This document shows positions 43,470 to 52,111 of a stretch of DNA of 64,000 nucleotides, piece by piece. Below the pieces are notes generated by a model. That model searched no databases. It saw only the letters and a program-made list of their open reading frames with translations, and was not told the origin of the DNA. The stretch lies in the NCBI GenBank assembly GCA_028714255.1, contig JAQTMR010000006.1:62001-126000 (forward strand), in the 5' to 3' direction. This DNA comes from Phycisphaerae bacterium (GTDB taxonomy: Bacteria > Planctomycetota > Phycisphaerae > Sedimentisphaerales > Anaerobacaceae). How positions within the stretch are numbered: the first letter of the stretch is position 1; the number at the start of each line of letters is the position of its first letter. Position numbers and translations under genes: made by a program.

Positions 43470-44687
43470 TTATTTTACTTCGACGACGGAGTTAAACCCG
43501 CCGAAGGGATTCAATTCCGTTGTTTCGTTGTAGGGGTCCTGCTGCCACTGCCCGTCCACGACCAGGCGGTAGCGATATTTCCCGGCGGGCAGTTTTAGCT
43601 TCGTCTGCCATACGCCGCTATCGCCGACTTTTTGCAGAGGGGTTTTGACCGGCTGCCAGTTATTAAAATCGCCGGCAATCTGCACGCTACTGGCCCGCGG
43701 ATAAAGTGTTACAAATGCTATAGCATCGTTTACCTGGCTTACGCCGTAATAATCAGAAAGTTTGGCGTTGGTATCTGCCGGTTGAGGTTTTTCGGCCCGC
43801 TGGGTTTTTTGCAGGGTTTTTACGGCCGGCTTCGCAGACTTCAGCAATTCATCGGCGGTAGAGCTGATTGCTTCGAGCCGGCTGGCTAAAGAGGTGACTA
43901 TCTCGGAGCGGTGTTGTCCTGCCTGCGAGTTAATAACTTCCTCGGCCAACGCGCGAAAATCTCTCTGGCCTTTACTGGCAGGGTCGTATTCACAAATGGG
44001 CTGGCCAAAACTGGAGGCCTCTTTAATTTTAGTGTTGAAATTGACGACTGTCTTGAACATCTTATCAGCGAAGTGCGCCCGCAATTCAGCGAGGATTTCT
44101 CTGGCCATCTTTGTCCTTATGTCATACATACTGGCCAGTACCCTGACATTTATCTGATGGTCGCATCTTTTGCAGAGTATGCCGAGGGTTTCGAGCTGCT
44201 TGCTGAGTCCGTGCAGCGCAAAATATCCGGTCTCCACGGGGACAACAACATCGGTGGCCGTCCTTAGCGCATTGAAGGTCAATAGTCCCACGGCGGGCGG
44301 ACAATCGACTATCACATATTCGTATTCACCCTTTATTGCGTGCAGAACATTTTTCAGACAGCACTCTCGCTCTGCGATACCGGCCATTTGCTGCTCGAAG
44401 GCTGACAGGTCTATACTGGCAGGCGCCAACTCCAGTTTGTCGCTAATCTGCCAAAGGATTTCCTCCAGCTTCATAGCTTCACTTCTGCTTGTGCTTATCA
44501 GAACATCATAGATGCTTTGCTCGATTTGTTCTTCCGGCACAGCAAGCCCGACGGCACAATGCGACTGGGGGTCCATATCGACCAGTAATGTTTTATGGCC
44601 GATTTCGGCAAGGGCGCTGGCAAGATTTATCGATACCGTTGTCTTGCCGCAGCCGCCCTTCTGATTAACAACCGCTATAATCCTCAT
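43470..44687 (-). CDS. ParA-type ATPase fused to a CBM48/AMPK-like glycogen-binding domain
   Basis: A 405-residue protein of two parts. Residues 1-255 are a ParA/Soj ATPase with NQKGGCGKTTVSINLASAL, VDMDPQSHCAVGLA and YVIVDCPPAVGLLTFNALRT. A low-complexity linker follows (SLASRLEAISSTADELLKSAKPAVKTLQKTQ). Residues 321-405 resemble the AMPK-beta glycogen-binding module: FVTLYPRASSVQIAGDFNNW, GVWQTKLKLPAGKYRYRLVVDGQWQQDP and FGGFNSVVEV. The two sugar-stacking Trp (FNNW, 344; GQW, 381) and the terminal Asn are present; the AMPK Lys is Arg here. It may link chromosome- or polar-positioning ATPase activity to a polysaccharide or glycogen body; this is inference. No glycogen gene is adjacent. Confidence 0.87.
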   Translation of the reverse strand: MRIIAVVNQKGGCGKTTVSINLASALAEIGHKTLLVDMDPQSHCAVGLAVPEEQIEQSIYDVLISTSRSEAMKLEEILWQISDKLELAPASIDLSAFEQQMAGIAERECCLKNVLHAIKGEYEYVIVDCPPAVGLLTFNALRTATDVVVPVETGYFALHGLSKQLETLGILCKRCDHQINVRVLASMYDIRTKMAREILAELRAHFADKMFKTVVNFNTKIKEASSFGQPICEYDPASKGQRDFRALAEEVINSQAGQHRSEIVTSLASRLEAISSTADELLKSAKPAVKTLQKTQRAEKPQPADTNAKLSDYYGVSQVNDAIAFVTLYPRASSVQIAGDFNNWQPVKTPLQKVGDSGVWQTKLKLPAGKYRYRLVVDGQWQQDPYNETTELNPFGGFNSVVEVK

Positions 44688-44997
44688 AGCTTATCTCCAC
44701 CTGCCTAAGGCCCATTCCGGAAACAAAGGACCTTTCATATATAACCTGAAATCTTCGTTTTCAGCATTGAAAAGAGGCTAAACGCCCACATAAGTTATTC
44801 GGCAAAGAGTGCGAAAAACTTTATCTTTTTATTGGACCTGCCTATAAAAATGCCTTAATAACACAGATAATGTGTATATCATCCTGCATCTTCGCTGGTC
44901 GCGAGTCTATCAATTTAACACTTTCTCCGTCAATTTATCCCTCAAAGCTTTAGCGAAGACGGAAGTGTTTTTCAAAACAAAGCGATGGTTTTTAAAT

Positions 44998-45945
44998 CTA
45001 TTCTTTTTGGAGCAGTTCGATAATCTCGGCCTTTGTGGGCAGTGCCTCAATCGAGCCGAATTTTGTACAGGCAAGCGCCCCCGCCGCCGAGGCGAATTTA
45101 ACCGCTTTTCTTAAATCCTCATCCACGGCACAGCAGGCGGCAAGCGCCCCTGCAAAGGCATCGCCTCTGCCTGTCTGGTCAACAAGCTCGACTTCGAAAG
45201 ACGGGATGTGGTCTGCGCCGTTTCTGTCAATAACCATACAGCCTCGCCGGCCCATTGTTATGACGACAGCATTTGCACCGCGAGCCACTAAGTCAGAACC
45301 GATGAGTTTGGCAGTGTGAATATCAGCAGACTGGTCCGCGATATCGGCAGCCTCGCAAAGATTCGGAACCAGTATGTCTGCTGAAAAATACTCCATAGGC
45401 AAAGAGTTGCTGCTTTGGTCGGGTTGTTCGGTGGGCCTTGCGGGATTTAGAATGACCTTAACGTTATGCACCTTGGCGCATCGAATGGCCGCTGCGACCG
45501 TATCCTGCGGCAGTTGGCCGTGAATCAAACAAACATCAGCTTGCGATATAACCTGCTCGGCGTCGTTGATATCCTGCGGCTGCAGGGCGCTGTTGGCGCC
45601 AGTGTATGTAAGGACGGCATTTTCACCTTTGGCGTTAACCAGAGTTGCAACAACGCCGGTGTTCTTGGCTTCGGCGATATGAATAAAATCGGTGTTGACG
45701 CCGGATTCGGCAAGGCTTTCCCTGACCATCTGTGCGAACGGGTCACCGCCTACCGTACTTATAAGGTGTACCTGGCAGCCGCACAGGGCAGCCTCGGCCG
45801 CCTGATTCGGGCCTGGGCCCGTAGCGGTATATGATAACATAGAGCCGGCAGCAGACTGGCCGGGAGAAGGAATCTGCTGGCACCTTATGGCTAAATCCAC
45901 ATAGGCTCCGCCGACCACAACTATCTTAGGAATCCTTCCTTGCAT
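44998..45945 (-). CDS. rbsK: Ribokinase (PfkB family)
   Basis: The start at 45945 gives MQGRIPKIVVVGGAYVDLAIRC; an upstream TTG is an alternative. The N-terminal motif is GPGPNQAAEAALCG, and the C-terminal PfkB signature is VDQTGRGDAFAGALAACCA with the catalytic Asp of GRGDAF (usual GAGD). The rest fits ribokinases (VDLAIRCQQIPSPGQSAAGSML). The 315-residue product should phosphorylate ribose or another sugar; the specificity is not certain. A structured leader with two hairpins lies upstream. Confidence 0.82.
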   Translation of the reverse strand: MQGRIPKIVVVGGAYVDLAIRCQQIPSPGQSAAGSMLSYTATGPGPNQAAEAALCGCQVHLISTVGGDPFAQMVRESLAESGVNTDFIHIAEAKNTGVVATLVNAKGENAVLTYTGANSALQPQDINDAEQVISQADVCLIHGQLPQDTVAAAIRCAKVHNVKVILNPARPTEQPDQSSNSLPMEYFSADILVPNLCEAADIADQSADIHTAKLIGSDLVARGANAVVITMGRRGCMVIDRNGADHIPSFEVELVDQTGRGDAFAGALAACCAVDEDLRKAVKFASAAGALACTKFGSIEALPTKAEIIELLQKE

Positions 45946-46058
45946 TTTTATACCTATATATCCTTCCAATGGGTTAGTATAGTTTGCTGAAGATTAAATG
46001 CAAATTTTTTTCATAGTAATTCCCGAACTGACTTGACTGCCGAGAGCGAAAACAAAAA

Positions 46059-46117
46059 CGGGGCTAAGCGGCGGAGAAGACGGAGCAACCTCCAAATCTT
46101 AAATCGCTTTAGCCCCG
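46059..46117 (-). terminator. Purine-loop hairpin E1 (terminator-like on the minus strand)
   Basis: CGGGGCTAA-GCG and CGC-t-TTAGCCCCG form a 12-pair stem with one bulge. The plus-strand loop begins GCGGAGAAGACGGAG. On the minus strand the stem is followed by a T5 run (plus-strand A5 at about 46054-46058), so it can act as a terminator after the response-regulator gene. Similar loops with a GCGGAG core occur at 55184-55236 and 55348-55398. Confidence 0.6.
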
Positions 46118-46167
46118 GTTTTCTGCGGGCAATTTATCTAAAAACCCCAAAAGGGCGATTATATCCA

Positions 46168-46200
46168 GCCGGGCCCGACAAAATGACCGCCAGGCCCGGC
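46168..46200. other. Perfect hairpin GCCGGGCC/GGCCCGGC
   Basis: An 8-bp perfect GC stem with a 17-base loop (cgacaaaatgaccgcca) between the response-regulator gene and the ribokinase gene. There is no obvious T-run on either side, so it is more likely a structured leader or part of a tandem stem pair with the element at 46059-46117. The rest of the 485-base gap (45970-46454) shows nothing recognisable. Confidence 0.45.
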
Positions 46201-46454
46201 TCACTAGGAGGAATCAGAACGTTTTCTTTTTCTATTCAAACCCCAACTATCGTCAGAGAAATTATCCCTCCGCTTCACCTGCAGCGAACGCGGTAGAATA
46301 TAACTTTTTTTGGTGTGATTAATCAATCGTGGCAACTACGGGATTTTGCGTCTTTTTTGAACTTTTATGGCTTCTAAGGAAGGAATTCGGAGTTATAAGG
46401 CCTGCCGGAAGATAACGCAAGGGCGACTTTAGGATGCTGCCGGCCTATCGGCGT

Positions 46455-47045
46455 TTAGGCCAAGCCCATATCAGTAGCTCTTTTGACCAGGTCAACCACA
46501 TTGTCCACATCTAACTTGCCCATAATGTGCCGGCGGTGGTCTTCGACTGTTCGAATGGAACGGTGCAATATCCTCGCTATTTCCCTGTTGTTTTTGCCCT
46601 GCAGGATTAAACGTAAAACGACTATCTCTTTTTTGGTCAGCGGCTTGCCTTTAAGAATATTTTCTGTGTTCGGCTGCTTCAACGCTGACCGAACAGCCGT
46701 CAGCAGACTTTGCTTTTGCAGTGGTTTTTCGATAAATTCCAACGCCCCTGCCTTTACGGCCCTGACGGCCATTGGGATATCGCCATAGCCTGTTATCACA
46801 AGAATCGGCAGCCAGGGAGCGATGCTTTTAGCTCTGCGAACCAGCTCTATGCCGTCTATGTTGGGCATTTTCACATCGGTAATAAGCAAATCACAACTTT
46901 GCATCTGCAATTGCTTTAAGCAATGTTCGGCATCTGGAAAACAGTCAACCTTGTGTCCGTAACGACGGAGAGTATTGGATACAGACCTGCATATAGCAGG
47001 CTCATCATCGACAAAAAATATGTGCTGGTTATCAGTCGTCATCAA
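46455..47045 (-). CDS. FixJ/NarL-type response regulator
   Basis: 196 residues. The receiver domain has DDEP, the phospho-acceptor Asp in LLITDVKMPNIDG, the Thr/Ser in VITGYGD and Lys in IEKPLQ. A LuxR-type HTH follows (PLTKKEIVVLRLILQGKNNREIARILHRSIRTVEDHRRHIMGKLDV). It should bind DNA after phosphorylation by the adjacent kinase (6-base gap). Output genes are not identified. Confidence 0.9.
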   Translation of the reverse strand: MMTTDNQHIFFVDDEPAICRSVSNTLRRYGHKVDCFPDAEHCLKQLQMQSCDLLITDVKMPNIDGIELVRRAKSIAPWLPILVITGYGDIPMAVRAVKAGALEFIEKPLQKQSLLTAVRSALKQPNTENILKGKPLTKKEIVVLRLILQGKNNREIARILHRSIRTVEDHRRHIMGKLDVDNVVDLVKRATDMGLA

Positions 47046-47051
47046 AAGCCT

Positions 47052-49055
47052 TTACTTAACTGTTTCAGAATGAATCGGCAAAGTAATATAAAAAGTTGTG
47101 CCTTTTCCAGGCCGGCTTTGCACACGAATTTTGCCTCCAGACTCCGATACGATTCGCTGGGCGATGGGAAGCCCCAGCCCCGTCCTTCCGTCATCGGAGC
47201 CGGTGGTGAAAAACGGGTCAAAAATCTTGTTGAGATTTTCCGGGGCTATGCCGGCACAGTTGTCGGCGAATCGCAGTTCGATATTCCCGCCTTTTACAAC
47301 ACCCTCGATAGTAAGCTGATGGGGTTTTCTGCCGTCGGCAGCTTGTATCGCGTTCTCCGTCAGCGTAAAGAACAACTGCTCAAGGTCTTTTTCGTTCGAA
47401 CATACGGTCGGCAGCTTGTCCATGCCTTTGAGATGCAAGGTCGTTTTTGCCCGTTGAGCAGGATTATCCAGCAGCTGGATAATCCTGCCTGCGATTGCGC
47501 TGATGTTCGTTTGGCAGAGAGTTTTTCTCGAAGATTGCCTCGCATAATTGCGGAACCTGTCAACTACTGAGGTTGCTGTTGAAACCTCCTTCAAGCCGTC
47601 CTTGAGCATATCCAGAACAACCTGCGAACCAGACGCCGCCTCGAGGTCGTCCAATGAGTTCTCGAGCGAGAGGCGAATAACCGTCAAAGGCTGGGTTAAT
47701 TCATGCGCCAGTGTTGCGCTTAAAGTTCCCAGCGAGGCGAGCCGTTCAGCTCGGGCCATTTTCTCGCGATATATATTAAGCTCCTCCTCGGCCTTTTTAG
47801 ATTCGGTTATGTCCTGATTGGCACCGAAAGTCTTGATAGTACGGCCCTGTTTGTCTTTTACGACGAAGAAGCGTACCACAATGTAGCCAATTTCGCCGTC
47901 AGCATAAATAATACGATGTTCCAGCCGACGGCTGTAATTCGGGTCTGTGCTTTCAACAGCTTTTTTAGTTTCTGTTTCGAGCATCGAGGCATCGTCAGGA
48001 TGTATGAATTGCCGGGCATAACGTTCAGGCGACATCTTATAGCCGCCGACTTTTTCAGCCGATGTGCGAAAAATCGAGTAGAAGTAATCGTTGAAAGTAA
48101 ACATATCTTCAGCTACGTCATATTCCCAATAACCCAGCTTTGCGATATTCATGGCGTTGGCCAGTTGAGCTTCGCTGGTACGCAGTGATTCTTCGGCTTT
48201 CTTATGTTCGGTGACATCCCTGAGAACGCCTGTAATATACGTTTTTCCTTCGAGAGTTATGGGAAACGCGCTGATAGCAACATAAAGAATACTGCCATCT
48301 TTTCTTTTGACCTGAACAGCGCCATCTCCGGCCAGCGAGATTTCTCCTCTTGCCAGTTTCTCAAACTGTTCTATAGCGTAAGATGAAAGTTCTTTCGGAG
48401 TAATATCCCAAACTGTCAGATTTTTGATTTCTTCCGGGGTATAACCAAGCATTTTGCAAATTGCTTTGTTGCCCATATGGAATTTTTTACTTTTCACGTC
48501 TGTCAGAAGCATTCCATCAGGGGCGTTGTCAAAAATAGTTTTGAATCTCTTTTCGGATTCTTTTAATTTTTCCTCTGCCTGCTTGCGCCCTGAGATGTCT
48601 TCTACAACCTCAAGAAAACCCTGTACTGTACCATCAGAACCAAAAACCGGAAAAGCCTGAACACGAGCCGGCACACGGCTGCCATCATCCCGGACGCCTA
48701 TGGTTTCAACCTCCGCAGGATGCCCCATAGCCATAGCTTGCGTCCCGGGACAGTGCGAACAAACAGCTTTGCGTTTTTCAAATTCTCTGAAACAGTATTT
48801 ACCAACAAGCTTGCTGTGGGGCTTGTTTAAAATCTTGCCCTGACCGGTGTTCGTCGTGACTACCTTGTAGTTAGTATCGATAAGGGTAATCCCGAGGTGA
48901 ATATGTTTCATCAGTGTTTGATAAAGCAGTTCGCTTTTCTGCAGATTCTCTTCCGTTCGCTCGTGCCGAAGCTCGCTGCCCCCAGGTTGCACTGTACGAC
49001 GATGTGGCGATTTTACGCTCTTTGGCTGCTTCTTCTTTTTCGGCCTACCCGGCAT
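47052..49055 (-). CDS. PAS-domain sensor histidine kinase
   Basis: A 667-residue soluble kinase (no membrane span; the N-terminus is Lys/Arg-rich). There are three PAS domains: residues about 40-160 (with CSHCPGTQ), about 165-285 and about 290-420 (FTFNDYFYSIFRTSAEKVGGYKM). A HisKA segment follows (LGTLSATLAHELTQPLTVIRLSLEN, phospho-His in HELTQPL), then HATPase (TENAIQAADG; DNCAGI; GLGLPIAQRIV). HELTQPL belongs to the NtrB/FixL-like group. It should phosphorylate the adjacent regulator. The stimulus is not evident; the Cys pair in PAS1 may be relevant. Confidence 0.9.
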   Translation of the reverse strand: MPGRPKKKKQPKSVKSPHRRTVQPGGSELRHERTEENLQKSELLYQTLMKHIHLGITLIDTNYKVVTTNTGQGKILNKPHSKLVGKYCFREFEKRKAVCSHCPGTQAMAMGHPAEVETIGVRDDGSRVPARVQAFPVFGSDGTVQGFLEVVEDISGRKQAEEKLKESEKRFKTIFDNAPDGMLLTDVKSKKFHMGNKAICKMLGYTPEEIKNLTVWDITPKELSSYAIEQFEKLARGEISLAGDGAVQVKRKDGSILYVAISAFPITLEGKTYITGVLRDVTEHKKAEESLRTSEAQLANAMNIAKLGYWEYDVAEDMFTFNDYFYSIFRTSAEKVGGYKMSPERYARQFIHPDDASMLETETKKAVESTDPNYSRRLEHRIIYADGEIGYIVVRFFVVKDKQGRTIKTFGANQDITESKKAEEELNIYREKMARAERLASLGTLSATLAHELTQPLTVIRLSLENSLDDLEAASGSQVVLDMLKDGLKEVSTATSVVDRFRNYARQSSRKTLCQTNISAIAGRIIQLLDNPAQRAKTTLHLKGMDKLPTVCSNEKDLEQLFFTLTENAIQAADGRKPHQLTIEGVVKGGNIELRFADNCAGIAPENLNKIFDPFFTTGSDDGRTGLGLPIAQRIVSESGGKIRVQSRPGKGTTFYITLPIHSETVK

Positions 49056-49306
49056 TATTTACCCCCTTAACCAGATTACCATCCATGGATTAACACTATT
49101 CTGACAATTTTGTAAAAAACCAGCCCCTTCTTTATTATTTATTGCCGTACTTGCTGTTTAAGAGAGTCATTATGGCTTATGAGCCTGCCGAAATCAATAT
49201 GATTCTGCAAATATTCCAAGAAAACCACTTAAAAATGCGGTTAAATTGCCCATGTTCAATATATAGCAAACTTTTTGAAAAATTTACAATAAATATCACA
49301 AAATGC

Positions 49307-49335
49307 TTGATTTTTGTTTTGTTTTGTGTTAAAAT
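49307..49335 (+). promoter_or_regulatory. Sigma-70-like promoter for the packaging module
   Basis: TTGATT (49307-49312), 17-base spacer, TAAAAT (49330-49335). It is the only good match in the gap before 49454; the leader would be about 110 bases, including an AAGGAAGGGGG purine run just ahead of the start. Confidence 0.5.
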
Positions 49336-49453
49336 ACAGCTATTGTTAGACAAATAATTAAAAAGTATGTATTATAAGCAGTAATAACGGGGCCAAAATC
49401 TTAAGGGGGCAAAAACAGCCCGGTAATTAACCTAAGGAAGGGGGAATTAATTT

Positions 49454-49891
49454 ATGAGAAGGATACATGAAAACATATCGCAGGGCAGCACAAAGAGCAG
49501 GACCGAATATCGCGACAGGATAGACCTTTTGCGCAGCAGGGTCGGTCTTCTCGCCGGCAAGGACAGAGTACTGATGACAATGTATATGGAGAACGGCAAC
49601 AGCTTTCGGCAGATGGCTCGGCTGTCCGGGGTCAACGAGGCGAGCATCGCACGAAGGATACATAAGGTGACAAAGCGCCTTATCAACGGGGAATATATAA
49701 CTTGCCTGCGAAACCGTGACAGGTTCAGCAGGGGTGAACTGGACATCGCAAAGGATTATTTTTTGACGGGCCTGTCGATAAAAAAAATCGCAACAAAACG
49801 AGATTCGACGTACTACAGCGTCCGCAAGACCCTAAAGAAAATCCAGGGGATTATCGCCCTGCCGGAGGCCAAGACGGCGGTAAGCGCGTAA
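49454..49891 (+). CDS. Sigma-region-4-like HTH protein (phage-type)
   Basis: 145 residues, no membrane span. Two HTH-like segments: GNSFRQMARLSGVNEASIARRIHKVTKRL and GLSIKKIATKRDSTYYSVRKTLKKIQ, resembling sigma-factor region 4 or phage regulator domains. A basic N-terminus precedes them. A strong purine run (AAGGAAGGGGG) precedes the ATG. It is the first gene of the packaging module, so it may be its regulator. Precise family not assigned. Confidence 0.65.
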   Translation: MRRIHENISQGSTKSRTEYRDRIDLLRSRVGLLAGKDRVLMTMYMENGNSFRQMARLSGVNEASIARRIHKVTKRLINGEYITCLRNRDRFSRGELDIAKDYFLTGLSIKKIATKRDSTYYSVRKTLKKIQGIIALPEAKTAVSA

Positions 49892-49908
49892 CGAAGGGAC
49901 GGGAAATA

Positions 49909-50565
49909 ATGCCGAGTTATAACATTTCAAAAACCTTCGGGCGGCAGGGTCAAATCAGCGAGAGAAGTATCGCGGTGATGAGGATGTTCGGGCTGACGAC
50001 GGACAGACTCAACGCTGGTCTATGTACTGTAAACTGCCAGTTGGAAATCAACGATGGGGACATTGTGTATATTACAGGGCCATCGGGGGCGGGCAAAAGC
50101 GTGCTATTAAGAGAACTGGAAAAAGCAGTTCCGGCTTCGGAGAGGGTGAATCTTAATAAAATAAAGCTGCCTGCGGATAAATCGGTGATTGACTGCATTG
50201 CCGGCGATTTTGTAGAGGGGCTGAAGACACTTAGCATCGCGGGGCTGAATGACGCATTCTGCGTTCTCAATCAGCCCGCAAATTTAAGTGATGGGCAGAA
50301 GTACCGGTTTCGGCTGGCTGTTGCGCTTGGCTCGGGGGCGAAATTTATCTTCGCGGATGAATACTGTAACGAACTGGACCGTATTACCGCTGCGGTGATT
50401 TCCTACAATATACACAAGTACGCAAAACGGACGGGGGTTACGTTTATTCTGGCGTCAAGTCATGAAGATATACTTTTAGATTTGGCGCCAGACGTGCTTG
50501 TGGTTAAGGAATTGTCCGGAGCGACGCAGGTCATTTATAAAAGCACAAGAGCAGGCGGCAGGTGA
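49909..50565 (+). CDS. ABC-type ATPase, possible N-terminal half of a split COG2401 protein
   Basis: A 218-residue soluble ATPase. Walker A is GPSGAGKS, the signature is LSDGQ (usual LSGGQ), Walker B FIFADEY, and the H-loop SSHED. There is no membrane component nearby. Together with the acyltransferase gene at 51406 it looks like the two halves of COG2401 proteins (ABC ATPase fused to a predicted acetyltransferase). The two are separated here by the DUF488 gene and repeats. Role unknown; association with ParB and terminases suggests DNA handling. Confidence 0.72.
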   Translation: MPSYNISKTFGRQGQISERSIAVMRMFGLTTDRLNAGLCTVNCQLEINDGDIVYITGPSGAGKSVLLRELEKAVPASERVNLNKIKLPADKSVIDCIAGDFVEGLKTLSIAGLNDAFCVLNQPANLSDGQKYRFRLAVALGSGAKFIFADEYCNELDRITAAVISYNIHKYAKRTGVTFILASSHEDILLDLAPDVLVVKELSGATQVIYKSTRAGGR

Positions 50566-50722
50566 TGGATGAGGGAGGATGGAAGAAGGACGAGAACTAA
50601 GATTTAACCGCTGAGGACGCAGAGAACGCAAAGAAAAAGATTAAATAAAAAGAAAAGCAGTATCGGAGCAGAAGGCTGGATTTGATTTAACAAAAGTTAG
50701 AGTTTTGGTTATTGTGAACGGT

Positions 50723-51313
50723 ATGGTTGAGTTAAAAAGCGACATCTTGTATACGATAGGCTATTCAAATCACACGATAGAAGACTTCGTAAGTCTATTA
50801 AAACAGCACAAAATCACCTGCGTTGCCGATGTTCGTTCAGCACCTTACAGCAGATATTGTCCACAATTTAACAAGGATGCCCTTGCGTCGGCACTTGAAA
50901 CAGCAGGTATCGCATATATATTTATGGGAAAGGAATTGGGCGGTCGGCCGGGAGACCAAAACTGTTATAAAAACGGTTGCGTGGACTTTCAACACATCGC
51001 CAAGAGAGAGGAGTTTAAGCGTGGGATTGAACGTCTGCTCGCGGATATTTCAAAATATCGCATCGCATTGATGTGCACGGAGAAAGACCCGTTACAATGT
51101 CACAGGACTATTCTCGTATCGAGGCACCTGAAAAAACACAATATTAACATCAAACATATTTTGGAAGATGGCAGCATCGAGGAACATACTGAAGCTGAAC
51201 GCAGGTTAGTCGAGATGCTCAAAATGGAACCAACCCTTTTTGAATCCGTGGAAATAATCGAGCAGGCCTACGAACGGCAAGCCAAAAAGATTTGTCACCG
51301 AGCAAAAAAATAA
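50723..51313 (+). CDS. DUF488 family protein
   Basis: A 196-residue protein with the DUF488 hallmark: LYTIGYSNHTIEDFVSLL...VADVRSAPYSRYCPQFN...LGGRPG...LMCTEKDPLQCHR (Cys in MCTEKDP and His in CHR). The family function is unknown; it is common near defence and phage regions. The start is uncertain: ATG 50723, GTG 50714 or TTG 50705. It sits between the ABC ATPase and acyltransferase genes with repeat DNA on both sides, which suggests it was inserted there. Confidence 0.75.
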   Translation: MVELKSDILYTIGYSNHTIEDFVSLLKQHKITCVADVRSAPYSRYCPQFNKDALASALETAGIAYIFMGKELGGRPGDQNCYKNGCVDFQHIAKREEFKRGIERLLADISKYRIALMCTEKDPLQCHRTILVSRHLKKHNINIKHILEDGSIEEHTEAERRLVEMLKMEPTLFESVEIIEQAYERQAKKICHRAKK

Positions 51314-51405
51314 TACCCAGGCATCGCAATGGGGGCGAGGTTGTAGCCATCGATTTTCGATTTACAATTTGCGATTTGCGATTTGTGGTTTGGGGGATTT
51401 AAGAT

Positions 51406-52107
51406 TTGAAATGGTTCGACGTTGCTCACCAAAGGTTTACGATTTCAGAGAACCCGCCGGATAAACCGGCGCGCTTTAGGATAGAATTTGCCGCTCCATT
51501 ACTGTCGCGGCTCTGTAAGTCTGACGGAGAGCCTGTGGGGGCAATAGTTTATACGATGCCGAGTATGGGGGTGGAGCTGCGCAACGCAGCGACGGGGGAT
51601 TTATTCACCGGCTTTGATATGGGGACGCGGTTATCGCTTATCAATAAGAATATCCGCCTTATAAGCAGGGTGATAATCGAGCCGAGGTTTCGCGGGCTGG
51701 GGCTGGCGAGCCGACTGGTGCGCGAGACGATGCCGGTGATGGGTGTACCCATAATCGAGGCGATGGCGGTGATGGGGATTGTGAACCCATTTTTTGAAAA
51801 GGCGGGTATGCAGGCCTTTGCAGCGAATATGCCGACGCGATGCGTTCAGCTTGTCGAGGCGTTCAGCGCGGTCGGGGTCGAAAAGGAAGAACTCATCGAC
51901 GCAGAGAAAGTGCAGCGCAAGTTCGAGAGGCTGGGGCAGCAGAAGGCAGCGTTTATCGAGTCGCAAATTAACTATTTTTTACAAAGCTATGGAAGAAAGC
52001 GTTATGAGAAGGCAGGGGTGGAACGGACGAGATTCGTATTGAGCAAGCTGACGTTTCGGCCTGTCTATTACATATGGTTCAATAAGAATTTGGAATTGAG
52101 AATTTAG
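51406..52107 (+). CDS. GNAT-like acyltransferase (C-terminal half-type of COG2401)
   Basis: A 233-residue soluble protein. Acetyl-CoA fold features: VGAIVYTMPSMGVELR, SRVIIEPRFRGLGLASRLVRETMP (the R/QxxGxG/A-type loop), and IEAMAVMGIVNPFFEKAGMQAF. It starts with a TTG after a run of AT-rich GATTTGCGATTTG repeats. The C-terminal region is helical and basic. The substrate is unknown. Four bases separate it from the ParB-like gene. Confidence 0.68.
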   Translation: MKWFDVAHQRFTISENPPDKPARFRIEFAAPLLSRLCKSDGEPVGAIVYTMPSMGVELRNAATGDLFTGFDMGTRLSLINKNIRLISRVIIEPRFRGLGLASRLVRETMPVMGVPIIEAMAVMGIVNPFFEKAGMQAFAANMPTRCVQLVEAFSAVGVEKEELIDAEKVQRKFERLGQQKAAFIESQINYFLQSYGRKRYEKAGVERTRFVLSKLTFRPVYYIWFNKNLELRI

Positions 52108-52111
52108 AATT

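Noticed and set aside
49142-49357. 71-codon frame ahead of the packaging module
   Set aside because: It is AT-rich, lacks an SD and contains the best promoter match; more likely leader DNA.
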